From Bin80 sp026709335 (GTDB lineage: Bacteria; Bacteroidota; Rhodothermia; Rhodothermales; Bin80): a DNA stretch of 64,000 nt. Location: NCBI GenBank assembly GCA_965200825.1, contig OZ241385.1:1054001-1118000 (forward strand). Reading direction: 5' to 3'. Within the stretch, counting starts at the first letter, position 1; the number at the start of each line of letters is the position of its first letter. The notes below the pieces were generated by a model, which saw nothing but the letters and a program-made list of their open reading frames with translations, made no database searches and was not told where the DNA came from. Positions 8,638 to 18,469 of the stretch are shown piece by piece. Position numbers and translations under genes: made by a program.

Positions 8638-10167
8638 ATGACTCAATTAAAAAGATTTTCATTATTTGCTGTTGCCTTGAGTTTGTCTCTTCTGATTGCC
8701 TCGTGTGACTCGGGCTTTGAGGAAATGAACATAAATCCAACGCAAGCCGATCAGATAGATCCTAACTTTAAGTTGACCAATATCCAACTGGGAATAAGCG
8801 GTGAGCGTTATGAAAATTGGCGGACAAACCTAATTTACAGTTCCGTTATGATTCAGCATTTGGCTGCTCTGCCGGGGTACTGGTCGGGGGATAAATATTT
8901 CTACAATAGTGCCTATTCCTCAGCAATGTGGGATCGCTATTATCCAAATATTGCTAAGAATATAGAAGATCTCCTTGAACAAACCGCAGAGGATCCAGAG
9001 TTCGTGAATATGCATCATATAACTCAGATAGTGCGGATAATCATGTATCATCGCCTCACTGATTTGTATGGAGATATCCCATATTCCGAGGCTGGCAGAG
9101 GATTTATTGACGGGATTACTCATCCCAAGTACGATGCTCAGTCATTCATTTATCCTGACATGCTTTCTAGGCTTGAGGCCGCGACTAATGCATTCAACTC
9201 TGGTAGCCCCTCCTTTGGTGGAGGAGATTTGATTTACCAAGGGGATGTTGAAAAATGGAGGAAATTTGCTAACTCTCTCATGTTGAGATTGGGTATGCGC
9301 TTGACTGAAGTCGATCCAGGTGCAGCTCAAAGCTGGGTTCAGAAGGCCATTGCTGGTGGAACTATGGAAAGTAATGACGACATCGCCTATGTTCCTCATA
9401 ACGACCCTGCCGGTTGGCCCAACGGAAATGGTCAAGTATTTGGGGCTGATGGAAACCCGCGAATGAGCGAATTTTTCGTCAACTGGATGAAAGATCATAA
9501 TGATCCCCGCTTATTTGTCTACGGTCAAACCCCCGTTGCTGGTGCTGATCCAATAGGTCTGCCAAATGGCCGAATTACCGGTGGGTCGGATCCCAATATT
9601 GGGATAGAGAATCATGCTAGCTGGGTAAGCTGTGATTCAGGTGCTACGCCATGTGGTATGGATATCTATATGGTTCCCAATGATGTTATCACGGGAACGG
9701 ATGATCCCATGTTTTTCATGACTTACGCCGAAGTAGAATTTCTCAAAGCTGAAGCTGCTGTGCGGGGATGGTACAGTGGAGACGCTGCAACTCATTACAC
9801 CAATGGTGTTCGTGCAGCCATGGAATATCTTGCGATGTATGGTGCTGCAGGAGCAATTTCCAGTGCTGATATTGATGCATATCTTGCGGCAAATCCTTAC
9901 GATCCAGCAAATGGATTGAAAATGATAAGTGAACAGATTTGGGCAGCAGTTTTGTTGAACGAATATGAGGCTTATGCTAACTGGAGAAGGACTGGCTATC
10001 CCGAACTTACGCCAACAAATCACCCGCGTAATGTGACTGGCGGAACCATTCCTCGCCGCTTGCGATATAGAGCACTGGAGGCAGTAGCTAATCCTGAGAA
10101 TTATGCTGCAGCCATCGCTGCTCAGGGACCTGACGAACTTACAACGCGTATTTGGTGGGATAAATAG
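8638..10167 (+). CDS. SusD/RagB-family outer-membrane lipoprotein
   Basis: The surface-exposed lid and ligand-binding partner of the SusC receptor encoded just upstream. The signal sequence ends in a clear lipobox (LLIASCDSG), with the lipidated Cys at about residue 23. N-I-N-P-T-Q-A-D follows, as in SusD-like_2 proteins. IVRIIMYHRLTDLYGDIPYSEA and MTYAEVEFLKAEAAVRGW are conserved helical segments of SusD folds. At 509 residues it is full length. A short inverted repeat lies after the stop. Confidence 0.93.
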   Translation: MTQLKRFSLFAVALSLSLLIASCDSGFEEMNINPTQADQIDPNFKLTNIQLGISGERYENWRTNLIYSSVMIQHLAALPGYWSGDKYFYNSAYSSAMWDRYYPNIAKNIEDLLEQTAEDPEFVNMHHITQIVRIIMYHRLTDLYGDIPYSEAGRGFIDGITHPKYDAQSFIYPDMLSRLEAATNAFNSGSPSFGGGDLIYQGDVEKWRKFANSLMLRLGMRLTEVDPGAAQSWVQKAIAGGTMESNDDIAYVPHNDPAGWPNGNGQVFGADGNPRMSEFFVNWMKDHNDPRLFVYGQTPVAGADPIGLPNGRITGGSDPNIGIENHASWVSCDSGATPCGMDIYMVPNDVITGTDDPMFFMTYAEVEFLKAEAAVRGWYSGDAATHYTNGVRAAMEYLAMYGAAGAISSADIDAYLAANPYDPANGLKMISEQIWAAVLLNEYEAYANWRRTGYPELTPTNHPRNVTGGTIPRRLRYRALEAVANPENYAAAIAAQGPDELTTRIWWDK

Positions 10168-10235
10168 TCATCTTTCAAAGAAAATCATGTTTTTATTTTG
10201 GATTGATTCCGCTGGATTTCTATCTCTTTTTGAAG

Positions 10236-10269
10236 TACATGCACCCATAAAAGCATGTAAGTGCTTTTT
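10236..10269 (+). terminator. Possible weak intrinsic terminator after susD-like gene
   Basis: TACATGC at 10236-10242 and GCATGTA at 10253-10259 form a 7-bp perfect stem, followed within a few bases by a run of five Ts. It lies about 70 nt after the SusD stop, where a terminator is expected. The stem is short and AT-rich, so the call is tentative. Confidence 0.35.
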
Positions 10270-10332
10270 GTCAAGCAAGAAGTACACGACTTGGTGGTAC
10301 CATTTTCACAGAAAGGATATGAGTACTGAATC

Positions 10333-11565
10333 ATGCTAAATACACCCGAAGAAATTGAACAGCAATTAGCTGCTGGAGAAGATTCTCTCGTTGAATTCAA
10401 GGAGGTAATTCTTGGCTCCAAGGGAGTAAGATCACCTAATTCTGAAGCATTTGCAGGCGAGATGATTGCTTTCGCAAATGCGAATGGAGGAACTGTTTTA
10501 TTAGGTGTAGATGATGAGGGAATCGTTCAGGGGCTTCCTGAAACACGAATTAAGGATGTAGAAGACTGGGTTATCAACGTAGCTACTAATAATTGTGAGC
10601 CGCCAATTGAGCCTGTACTGACTAAACGACGTCTTTCCCGTCCTGATGGTAATAGAACCACTGTATTATTAGTGAGGATTCTCAGGGGATTATTTGTTCA
10701 TGCTACGAATACTGGGCGCCATTATGTACGTGTCGGATCAAGTAAGCAGATACTTTCTGGCCCTCGACTTGTAAGATTATTTCAGAATCGCGGTCAAGCT
10801 ATTATTTTTGACGAGCAACCCGTCCCTACCGCAACACAAAATGATCTGGATCAAACCAAACTCAAACATTACTTCAAAAGAGGCCCAAAAGCAATAACCT
10901 GGATAGATCTTCTTCGAAATACGAGGATCACTTCACCAACAGAAGATGGTTTGCTTTGCCCCACCGTGGCAGGTTTATTGATATTTAGTGAAATGCCACA
11001 GAACCACTTACCCTCTGCATTTATAGAAGCTGCTGTTTATCGAGGCACTCGCCGAACATCTGATGAATTAGTACATGCAGAAAGTATCAAGGGTTGTGTT
11101 GGCACACAAATTGAAGGTGCAATAAAGTTTGTAGATCGTTTTATGCTGAGACCGGCCCGTAAACCACTCGGGCGTGTAGATTATCCTCAATTCAACATCC
11201 ATGCAGTTTACGAGGCCGTTGTAAACGCTGTTGCACACAGAGATTATTCTATCAGAGGATCCAAAATACGATTATTCCTTTACTCGGATCGATTAGAAAT
11301 TTCCAGTCCTGGAGGATTACCGAATACTCTAACCCTGAAGACCATGGCATTCCGAGTATTTACGAGAAATCAGTTGTTGGTTAACTTTCTGTCACGGATG
11401 ATTTCACCAATAACAGGAAATGCATTCCTTGAATCAAGAGGTGAGGGTATAGAAACGATCCTTGATCTCAGTGAGACGCATTCAGGTCGGGTTCCCGAAT
11501 ACAACTTGTACGGGGATGAATTATTATTGACAATTTGGGGTAAACCTTCTCCCCACGAGTCTTGA
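10333..11565 (+). CDS. AlbA_2 plus HATPase_c_4 putative transcription regulator
   Basis: A 410-residue protein with two recognisable parts. The N-terminal AlbA_2 domain has LVEFKEVILG, then EMIAFANANGGTVLLGVDDEG and HYVRVGSSKQ. The C-terminal GHKL-type ATPase-like domain (HATPase_c_4) has YEAVVNAVAHRDYSIRG, LEISSPGGLP and ESRGEGIETIL. Annotations of this architecture often read 'RecG-like helicase' but there is no helicase domain. It follows the SusD gene on the same strand after 165 nt. With the AlbA_2 gene at 4600 it brackets the SusC/SusD pair. Confidence 0.85.
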   Translation: MLNTPEEIEQQLAAGEDSLVEFKEVILGSKGVRSPNSEAFAGEMIAFANANGGTVLLGVDDEGIVQGLPETRIKDVEDWVINVATNNCEPPIEPVLTKRRLSRPDGNRTTVLLVRILRGLFVHATNTGRHYVRVGSSKQILSGPRLVRLFQNRGQAIIFDEQPVPTATQNDLDQTKLKHYFKRGPKAITWIDLLRNTRITSPTEDGLLCPTVAGLLIFSEMPQNHLPSAFIEAAVYRGTRRTSDELVHAESIKGCVGTQIEGAIKFVDRFMLRPARKPLGRVDYPQFNIHAVYEAVVNAVAHRDYSIRGSKIRLFLYSDRLEISSPGGLPNTLTLKTMAFRVFTRNQLLVNFLSRMISPITGNAFLESRGEGIETILDLSETHSGRVPEYNLYGDELLLTIWGKPSPHES

Positions 11566-11672
11566 AGGAGGTGGAGATCAATAGTCTGCAGAGTCGATTT
11601 TCCAGAATATTAAGGGGAAATCACCAGAGCTACTTGACATTCCCATTACTCGAATACCCGTCACCAATCTCT

Positions 11673-13379
11673 CTATTTTACGTAATCCAAGTCAATAGAT
11701 CTGGAGACAGAAATTCCAGTGATCAGATCTGTTACGGTTAATGTGAGAACAAACGGGCCAGGAGTATCCCATTGGTCAATGTCTATGGAAATATATTCAC
11801 GAATTGTAGCAGTATACCCCTCATATTCAAAGGAAGTAGTAATAGGTTCTTTGTTTTCTCCACTCAGTGAGTATTCAATCGTGTAATTCGTTCTGTCCGT
11901 TTCATTGAAACGCAGAAAGTAGGATTCGAAATATAGTCCAAGAGGAATGCCAGAGTAGATTTCTCGATCCACAAGAGGAGTTGCTCCATCAAATGTATTT
12001 GCTGACTCAAGCAGAAGTGGTTTCAGATCACTTAATTCAAGTGAATCATCATCTGATCTTAAAATATCTATGCCATCTAGGTTCATAACCCCAATGCCCC
12101 AGATGGTAGAGGGCTGTGGAGGGATTGAATCGGGTACGGTCCAGTGAAGAGTCCATTGTAAGGCCATAGATGATGGAGAGCTGAGATCGGAAGTTACCCA
12201 GGAATAAACTCGTGGTTCTGTATCAGATCCTTCCGGGAGGTGATAGCGCCGAATTTGGATATTTCGGGGTTCAAATTCAGAATCTCGGTGTGCAAACCCG
12301 ATACTTAATATGTAGTCATCCGAAGCTTTCTGTCCCAATTGCCTTGTACGACGAAGCATAGAACGGCTAGGGCGTAAATCTCGCACATCAAGATTCCAAT
12401 ATGTTTCCAGGCGTGTAGAGCCATCTTCCTGTAAAAAGCGGCTGAATCGAACTTGTGGTTTGAGTTCGATTGCATTTCCATAAACCCTGGTTGTGCTGGT
12501 AGGGATTGTTTCCTCACGTCGCTTCTGATGTTGATCATCTCTCATACGAGAGTCCATGATAGTCCTTTGAGAAAATTCATACGGACGCAATGGCGCAGAG
12601 GTTGGTAATGCAGTATAGTTAGAGACTGCATCATAGACCGTACCATAGTGATCATGTTGCATGGCCATTTGTCCGAATATATCTTCCATCCAGGCGAGAA
12701 GGACTTCAACTCGTCTGCGCGTTCCCCGAAGATTTGACGGGATCAGAGATTCAGAGGTAGTAACCCGATATGGTCGACGGCGCGATGTCTGTACAAAAAG
12801 GAAATGGGCATCATCGTGAATGCCTCGATAAACCCACAACTCGTTTCTAGGAAGACGATATTCAATAGGTAAAATCTGTAGCCGTGGATTTAGAAGAGAA
12901 ATTACAGTTTCTCTCCAGGGCTTACCAAATCTTACGAAGATACGGCCTCGATCATCTACACCGAGCGAATCTTTGTTATAGGCATAATTACGTTCTGCGT
13001 AATAAACTCGATATAAATGCTCTTCAATTCGTTCATTATCAAAAGTAGCAGGCAAAGGATCTTGTTGACGCCACCACGAAACTATTCGATTGGCATCTTC
13101 AAATGAACCTTGACCAGCGATGAGTAAACGACTTGATTTGTTAACTTGTAATTGCTCAGGTGTAATCAAAGCAATCCAGCGCAAATGTTTTTTCAGATCT
13201 TCTGAATCTCCGGCATTTGGGTCGGCAGCCTGCGCAATCCATTCAAGATATTTAGTAGAGGCCTCCCCATACAAGGAGATATTTTCTTCCGTGAAGATTT
13301 GAGCAATTTCAGCCTCTTGGGCGCAAAGCGATGAAATGATCAATGATTGAATCCAACAAATGGAAAGAACGCGTATCAT
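11673..13379 (-). CDS. GWxTD-domain secreted protein
   Basis: A signal-peptide-bearing protein of about 568 residues. The open frame extends to 13472, but the start chosen is the ATG at 13379, which gives a clean signal peptide (MIRVLSICWIQSLIISSLCA). The centre matches the GWxTD domain: YAERNYAYNKDSLGVDDRG then IFVRFGKPW. GWxTD proteins are common in Bacteroidota-group and Acidobacteriota genomes, and their role is unknown. The C-terminal half looks beta-rich. It is transcribed away from the FG-GAP gene, with 43 nt between the two chosen starts. Confidence 0.72.
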   Translation of the reverse strand: MIRVLSICWIQSLIISSLCAQEAEIAQIFTEENISLYGEASTKYLEWIAQAADPNAGDSEDLKKHLRWIALITPEQLQVNKSSRLLIAGQGSFEDANRIVSWWRQQDPLPATFDNERIEEHLYRVYYAERNYAYNKDSLGVDDRGRIFVRFGKPWRETVISLLNPRLQILPIEYRLPRNELWVYRGIHDDAHFLFVQTSRRRPYRVTTSESLIPSNLRGTRRRVEVLLAWMEDIFGQMAMQHDHYGTVYDAVSNYTALPTSAPLRPYEFSQRTIMDSRMRDDQHQKRREETIPTSTTRVYGNAIELKPQVRFSRFLQEDGSTRLETYWNLDVRDLRPSRSMLRRTRQLGQKASDDYILSIGFAHRDSEFEPRNIQIRRYHLPEGSDTEPRVYSWVTSDLSSPSSMALQWTLHWTVPDSIPPQPSTIWGIGVMNLDGIDILRSDDDSLELSDLKPLLLESANTFDGATPLVDREIYSGIPLGLYFESYFLRFNETDRTNYTIEYSLSGENKEPITTSFEYEGYTATIREYISIDIDQWDTPGPFVLTLTVTDLITGISVSRSIDLDYVK

Positions 13380-13422
13380 AATCGTTGGACTTAATGTGAT
13401 TATTTTCGAAGTCACTGAGAGA

Positions 13423-16400
13423 ATGTTACATCCGTGGAAATATACTGTATTCATTTTTAGCCTGATGGCCATAATCGGTTGTACTCAGGAACGTTCATTA
13501 TTTACACAGATGGAGGAAACCGGTATATCTTTCGAAAATCGTCTTGTTGAGCAAGACGCATTTAATGTGCTTGAGTATGAATATTTTTACAATGGAGGAG
13601 GAGTTGCAGCAGGGGATCTAAACAACGATGGGCTGGTAGATCTTTATTTCACCGCCAATATGGCCCCGGATCAACTGTATTTGAATCAAGGAAACTGGTC
13701 ATTTAAGGAGATTACGGAAGAGGCAGGAATTGTCCACGAACCAACCTGGACTACGGGAGTCACCATGGTTGACGTAAATAGTGATGGGTTACTGGATATA
13801 TATGTGTGTCGCAGTGGAAATGTCAAAACTGATCGGAGGCGCAATTCTCTTTACATCAATCAAGGCAACTTCTTCTTCAAGGATGAGGCAGAGGCTTACG
13901 GCTTGGATGATCCATCCTATTCCAATCACGCAGCGTTTTTTGACTATGACAATGATGGCGATCTAGACATGTATCTGCTGAATCATTCCATACGCAGATA
14001 TTCTCATTTCGTTGTTGATTATATGCGCGCGCAGCGTGATTCGCTGGCGGGGGACAAGCTTTTTCGAAATGATAATGGAAAATTTACTGATGTAAGTGAG
14101 GAGGCTGGAATTATCGGTAACCCACTGAGTTATGGTTTGAGTGTTGTTGTGAGTGACATAAACGGAGATATGTGGCCAGATCTGTATATATCTAATGACT
14201 ACATTGAAGATGATTACCTCTATATAAACCAGAAAGATGGCACATTTTCTGAATCAATTCGATACTACTTGACACATACCTCATATGCATCCATGGGAGC
14301 AGACATTGCAGATATCAACAATGATTTACACCCAGACATTTTTACGTTGGACATGTTGGCTGAGGATAACTATCGTCAAAAAGTGCTAAAAGGCCCAGAA
14401 GATTATAATTTCTATACCCAATTACGCATAGATGGGTTTCATGAACAATACATGAGGAATATGCTACATTTGAGGCGAGGGCCGGATTACGTTGAAATTG
14501 GGCAGCTCTCGGGCGTTTCGAATACAGACTGGAGCTGGGCGCCAATTTTTGCTGACCTGGATCGTGATCTTCAAATAGATTTATTTGTAACCAATGGTTA
14601 TTTGAGAGATTATACGGATCTGGATTTTCTATCAACGACATTACCGAATGCATCCAGACAGGCCCAGATGCGTGGTGAAGCTGTCTCGGGTTTGGAGATG
14701 GTCACTCAGATGCCGACTACGAGAATTCCCAACTACGCATACAGGGGACACGACGGGATTCGGTTCAAAAATGTTACGAGTGATTGGGGGCTGGATCTGC
14801 CAACCCATTCTAATGGAATGGTTCTTGCCGATTTAGACGGTGATCTTGATTTAGATATAATTATCAATAATCTTAATCAGCCCGCTCTTCTATATCGTAA
14901 TGAGGCAGAGGAGCAGGGTAGGGGAGCCGGGTTACGAGTCGTACTAGAGGGGGCACCAGGAAATATCAATGGCATTGGGGCAAAAGTGATAGTCCATGGG
15001 AAAGGAAAATCAATTATGCAAGAGGCATTTTATATCCGCGGGTACCTTTCGTCTCTCGTACCAAATCTGATTTTTGGAACTGGAGATTGGAAGGAAGTAG
15101 ATGTAGAAATTTACTGGCCTGATGGTCAGTTTCAGCGACTGAATGATGTTACTACTGCGCAGACAGTGTATGTAAAGCATGCCGAAGCAAAATCAAAAAA
15201 GATATCAGGTTCTCCTCCTAAGGAGTTTAAGATATTGTTAATGCCAGATACCCTTTCAGGAATCAATTATTTGCATCAGGAGGACAACTATTCAGATTGG
15301 CATCAACACCCTCTGTTACCACGCGATTGGGCGCAAGAGGGACCGGCTTTAGCAGATGGTGATATCAATGGTGATCAACTCACAGATCTTTTCATAGGGG
15401 GTGGGAGGGGGCAGCCAGCAAGTTTATTCCTTCAACAATTGGATAGTACCTATGTAGAGGTGAGCCTCCCGATATTTGAGGAGCATGCAGAATATGAAGA
15501 TGTAGACGCTGTTTTATTGGATTTCACGGGAGATGGTCTTCTGGATCTCTATGTAGTGAGCGGAGGTGGATCAGATCCAGATTATTGGCAGGATCGAGTT
15601 TACATCAATACAGGTTTTGGTGGGTTGATCTATGCTCCGCAAATGATCCCTTCAATGGAAACTGTTACCAGTAGTATTGCACCTTATGATTTCGATGCGG
15701 ATGGTGATTTTGATCTTTTTGTAGGCGGGCTTCATATTCCTGAACAATATGGAATTTCCCCACGAAGTTATCTATTGGAGAATACTCAAAACGGTTTTCA
15801 AGATGAGACTCAAAATTGGGGGCCCGATTTGCAATATCCCGGCATGATCACCACCGCAACCTGGGTAGACATATATGGTGATGAGGTCAAGGAGCTAATC
15901 GTTGCAGGCCATTGGATGCCAATTAGGGCTTTCTGTAAATTAAATGATTCCGATCATCTTGAAGATTGTAGTAATCTAGTAGGATTGACCGAAACTAGTG
16001 GTTTTTGGAATCAAATTATCCCTGCTGATTTAGATATGGACGGTGATATTGATCTAATTGCTGGAAATCGAGGCCTGAATACACAAATTCGTATATCTCC
16101 TGACCAACCTGCAACATTATATGTAGGAGATTTTGATCGTTCAGGAACCTGGGAGGTGATATATAGCAACTTTGTAAAAGAACTTGATGTTCCAGTTGCT
16201 TCCCGAGATCAGATGGTTGCTCAGTTACCCGAAATTCGGGTACGATTTCCGAAATATTCAGATTACGCTGCAGCGACAACAAGTGAAATTCTGGCAGGAT
16301 ATGAGCAGGTACCCGAGTTCCTTAAAGCCGAAAATAGCGCTTCGGTAATATTTGAAAACACAGATGAAGGAATATTTGAACTCCGAGTTCTTCCCTTATC

Positions 16401-16692
16401 GGCTCAGTTTTCTCCGATTCAGGATGCGCTCGTTGCCGATTTTGACCTTGACGAGAACTTGGATATTCTTTTTGTAGGTAATGATTATTCAAATCGAGCC
16501 GAAGAGGGGCGCATGAACAGTGGAAGAGGTGGTTTATTGTTCGGAGATGGGAGGCTAGGGTTTACTGATGCAGATCCCAAGGTTTTCTGGATACGACAAG
16601 ATGCCCGTCGCATCATAAAAGTTGATCAGCGTGTGATTATAGCCAATAACCATGATCTATTAGCTATATTCCGCATCTCGGAAGGGAGTTGA
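13423..16692 (+). CDS. FG-GAP/VCBS-repeat lipoprotein with ASPIC/UnbV domain
   Basis: A large secreted lipoprotein (about 1089 residues). The ATG at 13423 is preferred over 13360 because it gives a lipoprotein signal (FSLMAIIGCTQ). Many calcium-binding-type repeats are visible, such as GDLNNDGLVDLYF, DVNSDGLLDIYV, DYDNDGDLDMYLL and DLDRDLQIDLFV. They alternate with FG-GAP blades and resume in a second propeller near the C-terminus. Around residues 510-590 lies the ASPIC/UnbV domain (GIGAKVIVHGKGK...IFGTGDWKEVDVEIYWPDG). Related proteins are often encoded near SusC/SusD systems, and their function is not established. Confidence 0.9.
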   Translation: MLHPWKYTVFIFSLMAIIGCTQERSLFTQMEETGISFENRLVEQDAFNVLEYEYFYNGGGVAAGDLNNDGLVDLYFTANMAPDQLYLNQGNWSFKEITEEAGIVHEPTWTTGVTMVDVNSDGLLDIYVCRSGNVKTDRRRNSLYINQGNFFFKDEAEAYGLDDPSYSNHAAFFDYDNDGDLDMYLLNHSIRRYSHFVVDYMRAQRDSLAGDKLFRNDNGKFTDVSEEAGIIGNPLSYGLSVVVSDINGDMWPDLYISNDYIEDDYLYINQKDGTFSESIRYYLTHTSYASMGADIADINNDLHPDIFTLDMLAEDNYRQKVLKGPEDYNFYTQLRIDGFHEQYMRNMLHLRRGPDYVEIGQLSGVSNTDWSWAPIFADLDRDLQIDLFVTNGYLRDYTDLDFLSTTLPNASRQAQMRGEAVSGLEMVTQMPTTRIPNYAYRGHDGIRFKNVTSDWGLDLPTHSNGMVLADLDGDLDLDIIINNLNQPALLYRNEAEEQGRGAGLRVVLEGAPGNINGIGAKVIVHGKGKSIMQEAFYIRGYLSSLVPNLIFGTGDWKEVDVEIYWPDGQFQRLNDVTTAQTVYVKHAEAKSKKISGSPPKEFKILLMPDTLSGINYLHQEDNYSDWHQHPLLPRDWAQEGPALADGDINGDQLTDLFIGGGRGQPASLFLQQLDSTYVEVSLPIFEEHAEYEDVDAVLLDFTGDGLLDLYVVSGGGSDPDYWQDRVYINTGFGGLIYAPQMIPSMETVTSSIAPYDFDADGDFDLFVGGLHIPEQYGISPRSYLLENTQNGFQDETQNWGPDLQYPGMITTATWVDIYGDEVKELIVAGHWMPIRAFCKLNDSDHLEDCSNLVGLTETSGFWNQIIPADLDMDGDIDLIAGNRGLNTQIRISPDQPATLYVGDFDRSGTWEVIYSNFVKELDVPVASRDQMVAQLPEIRVRFPKYSDYAAATTSEILAGYEQVPEFLKAENSASVIFENTDEGIFELRVLPLSAQFSPIQDALVADFDLDENLDILFVGNDYSNRAEEGRMNSGRGGLLFGDGRLGFTDADPKVFWIRQDARRIIKVDQRVIIANNHDLLAIFRISEGS

Positions 16693-16739
16693 GATCAGGC
16701 GTTAAACTGTAACTTTCAATGAATATCGTTTGATACGCA

Positions 16740-17372
16740 ATGTGTGGACGTATTGCGCAAATCGGGTCAGCCGAAGATCTTATTGAATTAATAGGTGTCA
16801 AAGAGGGATATGAATCTATTTCAAATATGCCCCCTTCCTACAATGTAGCACCTGGGAATAAAATTATAGCTGTACTGGTCAACCATACAGGTAATAAATC
16901 ATGGACCATATTAAAATGGGGGATGTTACCTAACTGGATAAAAGTGAAGCGTCCAGTGATTAACGCACGTGGAGAAACGATAGCTCAAAAGCCAATGTTC
17001 AGGGACGCCTTCCATCAGCGCCGTATCCTGATTCCCGTAGATGCATATTATGAATGGAGATTGATTGAAGGGGGCAAGCAGCCATATTGCATCAAAAGGA
17101 AAGATCATGCGCCACTATTGCTGGCTGGAATACATAACGATAACGAATGTGTGATTATTACTCGACCTCCTCGACAGGAAATTGCATTCGTCCATGACCG
17201 TATGCCCGCAATTATAAGCTATAAGAGAGCACATCCATATCTTAACAATGCAGATATAGCCCATCAGTTTCTCATGATGGAGGATAATGGCCTAGAATTA
17301 GATATTTATCCAGTAGCCAAAGGTATTGGCAATCCCACCTTTAATAATCCGATCTGTTTAGAGGCAATTTGA
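16740..17372 (+). CDS. SOS response-associated peptidase (SRAP, YedK/HMCES family)
   Basis: SRAP proteins form a thiazolidine crosslink with abasic sites in single-stranded DNA through their N-terminal cysteine. The protein begins Met-Cys-Gly-Arg, so Cys2 becomes the catalytic N-terminus after Met removal. The other conserved pieces are all present: YNVAPGNKI, LKWGMLPNW, INARGETIAQKPMFRDAF, PVDAYYEW with the catalytic Glu, and VHDRMPAI with the catalytic His. At 210 residues it matches the family. It overlaps the next gene by 4 nt if that gene starts at the TTG. Confidence 0.96.
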   Translation: MCGRIAQIGSAEDLIELIGVKEGYESISNMPPSYNVAPGNKIIAVLVNHTGNKSWTILKWGMLPNWIKVKRPVINARGETIAQKPMFRDAFHQRRILIPVDAYYEWRLIEGGKQPYCIKRKDHAPLLLAGIHNDNECVIITRPPRQEIAFVHDRMPAIISYKRAHPYLNNADIAHQFLMMEDNGLELDIYPVAKGIGNPTFNNPICLEAI

Positions 17373-18469
17373 TTGTGAGCAATTTAAGCTTAAAATTCAG
17401 GATCCCGGAAAATTGGGTTTGGGAACAATTGGATTCCAAAAATGCTACGGGAATTCTCATTACTCATCTACCTCATATTCGATGGGCGTGTGGATTCACT
17501 GGATCGAATGGTTTTCTAATTATCAGGGGAGATGGAGTACATTTGTTTACGGATCGCAGATATGAAACCCAAGCTGAGCTGGAGGTGTGTGGGGTAGAAA
17601 TTCATATTGGTAAACATGATCTGATAGACTATGCAAAACAAACTGGCATTGTTGATTCATCAGATCGATTGATCATCCAGCCAGAATACATAACTATATC
17701 AGAACTGAATCACTGGAAAGCAACCGTAAGTGGAATATCACAGCTTTCTATTGAGAACTTATTAAACAAGTTGATTGCTTTAAAATCTGGTGAAGAGATT
17801 GCTGGAATGCGCAAGGTACAGACGGTCTCCGATATTGTGTTCAAGGAAATACTTCAATACATCCAGGAGGGTATCCGTGAAAATGAATTGGCAGCTATGA
17901 TTGATTATCGTCATCGGATGCATGGAGCTTCAGGGATGGCGTTTGATACAATTGTTGCCTTTGGCTCAAACAGTGCGCTCCCGCATGCTCGCCCAACTGA
18001 CCGAAAATTATGTTTAGGCGATTCCATATTGCTGGATTTTGGGTGTATGGTAAATGGATTCAGTTCAGATATGACACGAACACTCTGTTATGGTGCCCCT
18101 GATGCGGAGTTTTTTGATGCATATAGTTCCGTTCAAGAAGCACAGGAGAATGCATTTAGTATCACCTGTGCAGAAGTTCGGGCGTCAGATGTTGATTACG
18201 CAGCTAGGGCCAGTCTTGCTGAAAAGGGGTATGGAGATTTTTTCAGTCATAGTACTGGTCATGGTATAGGCCTAGAAGTTCACGAATGGCCTCGTATCTC
18301 TGAAAACTCAGATGCTGTTTTACTTCGGGGGTATACCATAACGATTGAGCCAGGTATCTATTTGCCGGGTAAATTTGGTATTCGAATTGAAGATACAGTA
18401 TTGATTGAATCACATAAATGTGAGAGGTTGTCATCTATCGACCAAGATTTGATTCTAATTGGGTCGTGA
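17369..18469 (+). CDS. M24-family Xaa-Pro aminopeptidase
   Basis: A metallopeptidase of the aminopeptidase P/prolidase type, about 366 residues. The N-terminal creatinase-like domain (ILITHLPHIRWACGFTGSNG, FTDRRYETQA) is followed by the pita-bread catalytic domain. Metal ligands are visible in LDFGCMVNGFSSDMTRTL (two Asp), STGHGIGLEVHEWP (His), TIEPGIYLPG (Glu) and GIRIEDTVLI (Glu). The start may be the TTG at 17369 or the GTG at 17375. Both overlap or abut the SRAP stop, which fits coupling. The next gene begins immediately after its stop. Confidence 0.93.
   Translation: MIVSNLSLKFRIPENWVWEQLDSKNATGILITHLPHIRWACGFTGSNGFLIIRGDGVHLFTDRRYETQAELEVCGVEIHIGKHDLIDYAKQTGIVDSSDRLIIQPEYITISELNHWKATVSGISQLSIENLLNKLIALKSGEEIAGMRKVQTVSDIVFKEILQYIQEGIRENELAAMIDYRHRMHGASGMAFDTIVAFGSNSALPHARPTDRKLCLGDSILLDFGCMVNGFSSDMTRTLCYGAPDAEFFDAYSSVQEAQENAFSITCAEVRASDVDYAARASLAEKGYGDFFSHSTGHGIGLEVHEWPRISENSDAVLLRGYTITIEPGIYLPGKFGIRIEDTVLIESHKCERLSSIDQDLILIGS

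Noticed and set aside
10333..11565. RecG-type helicase
   Set aside because: The name is often carried over in annotations, but the protein has only AlbA_2 and HATPase-like parts and no helicase motifs.
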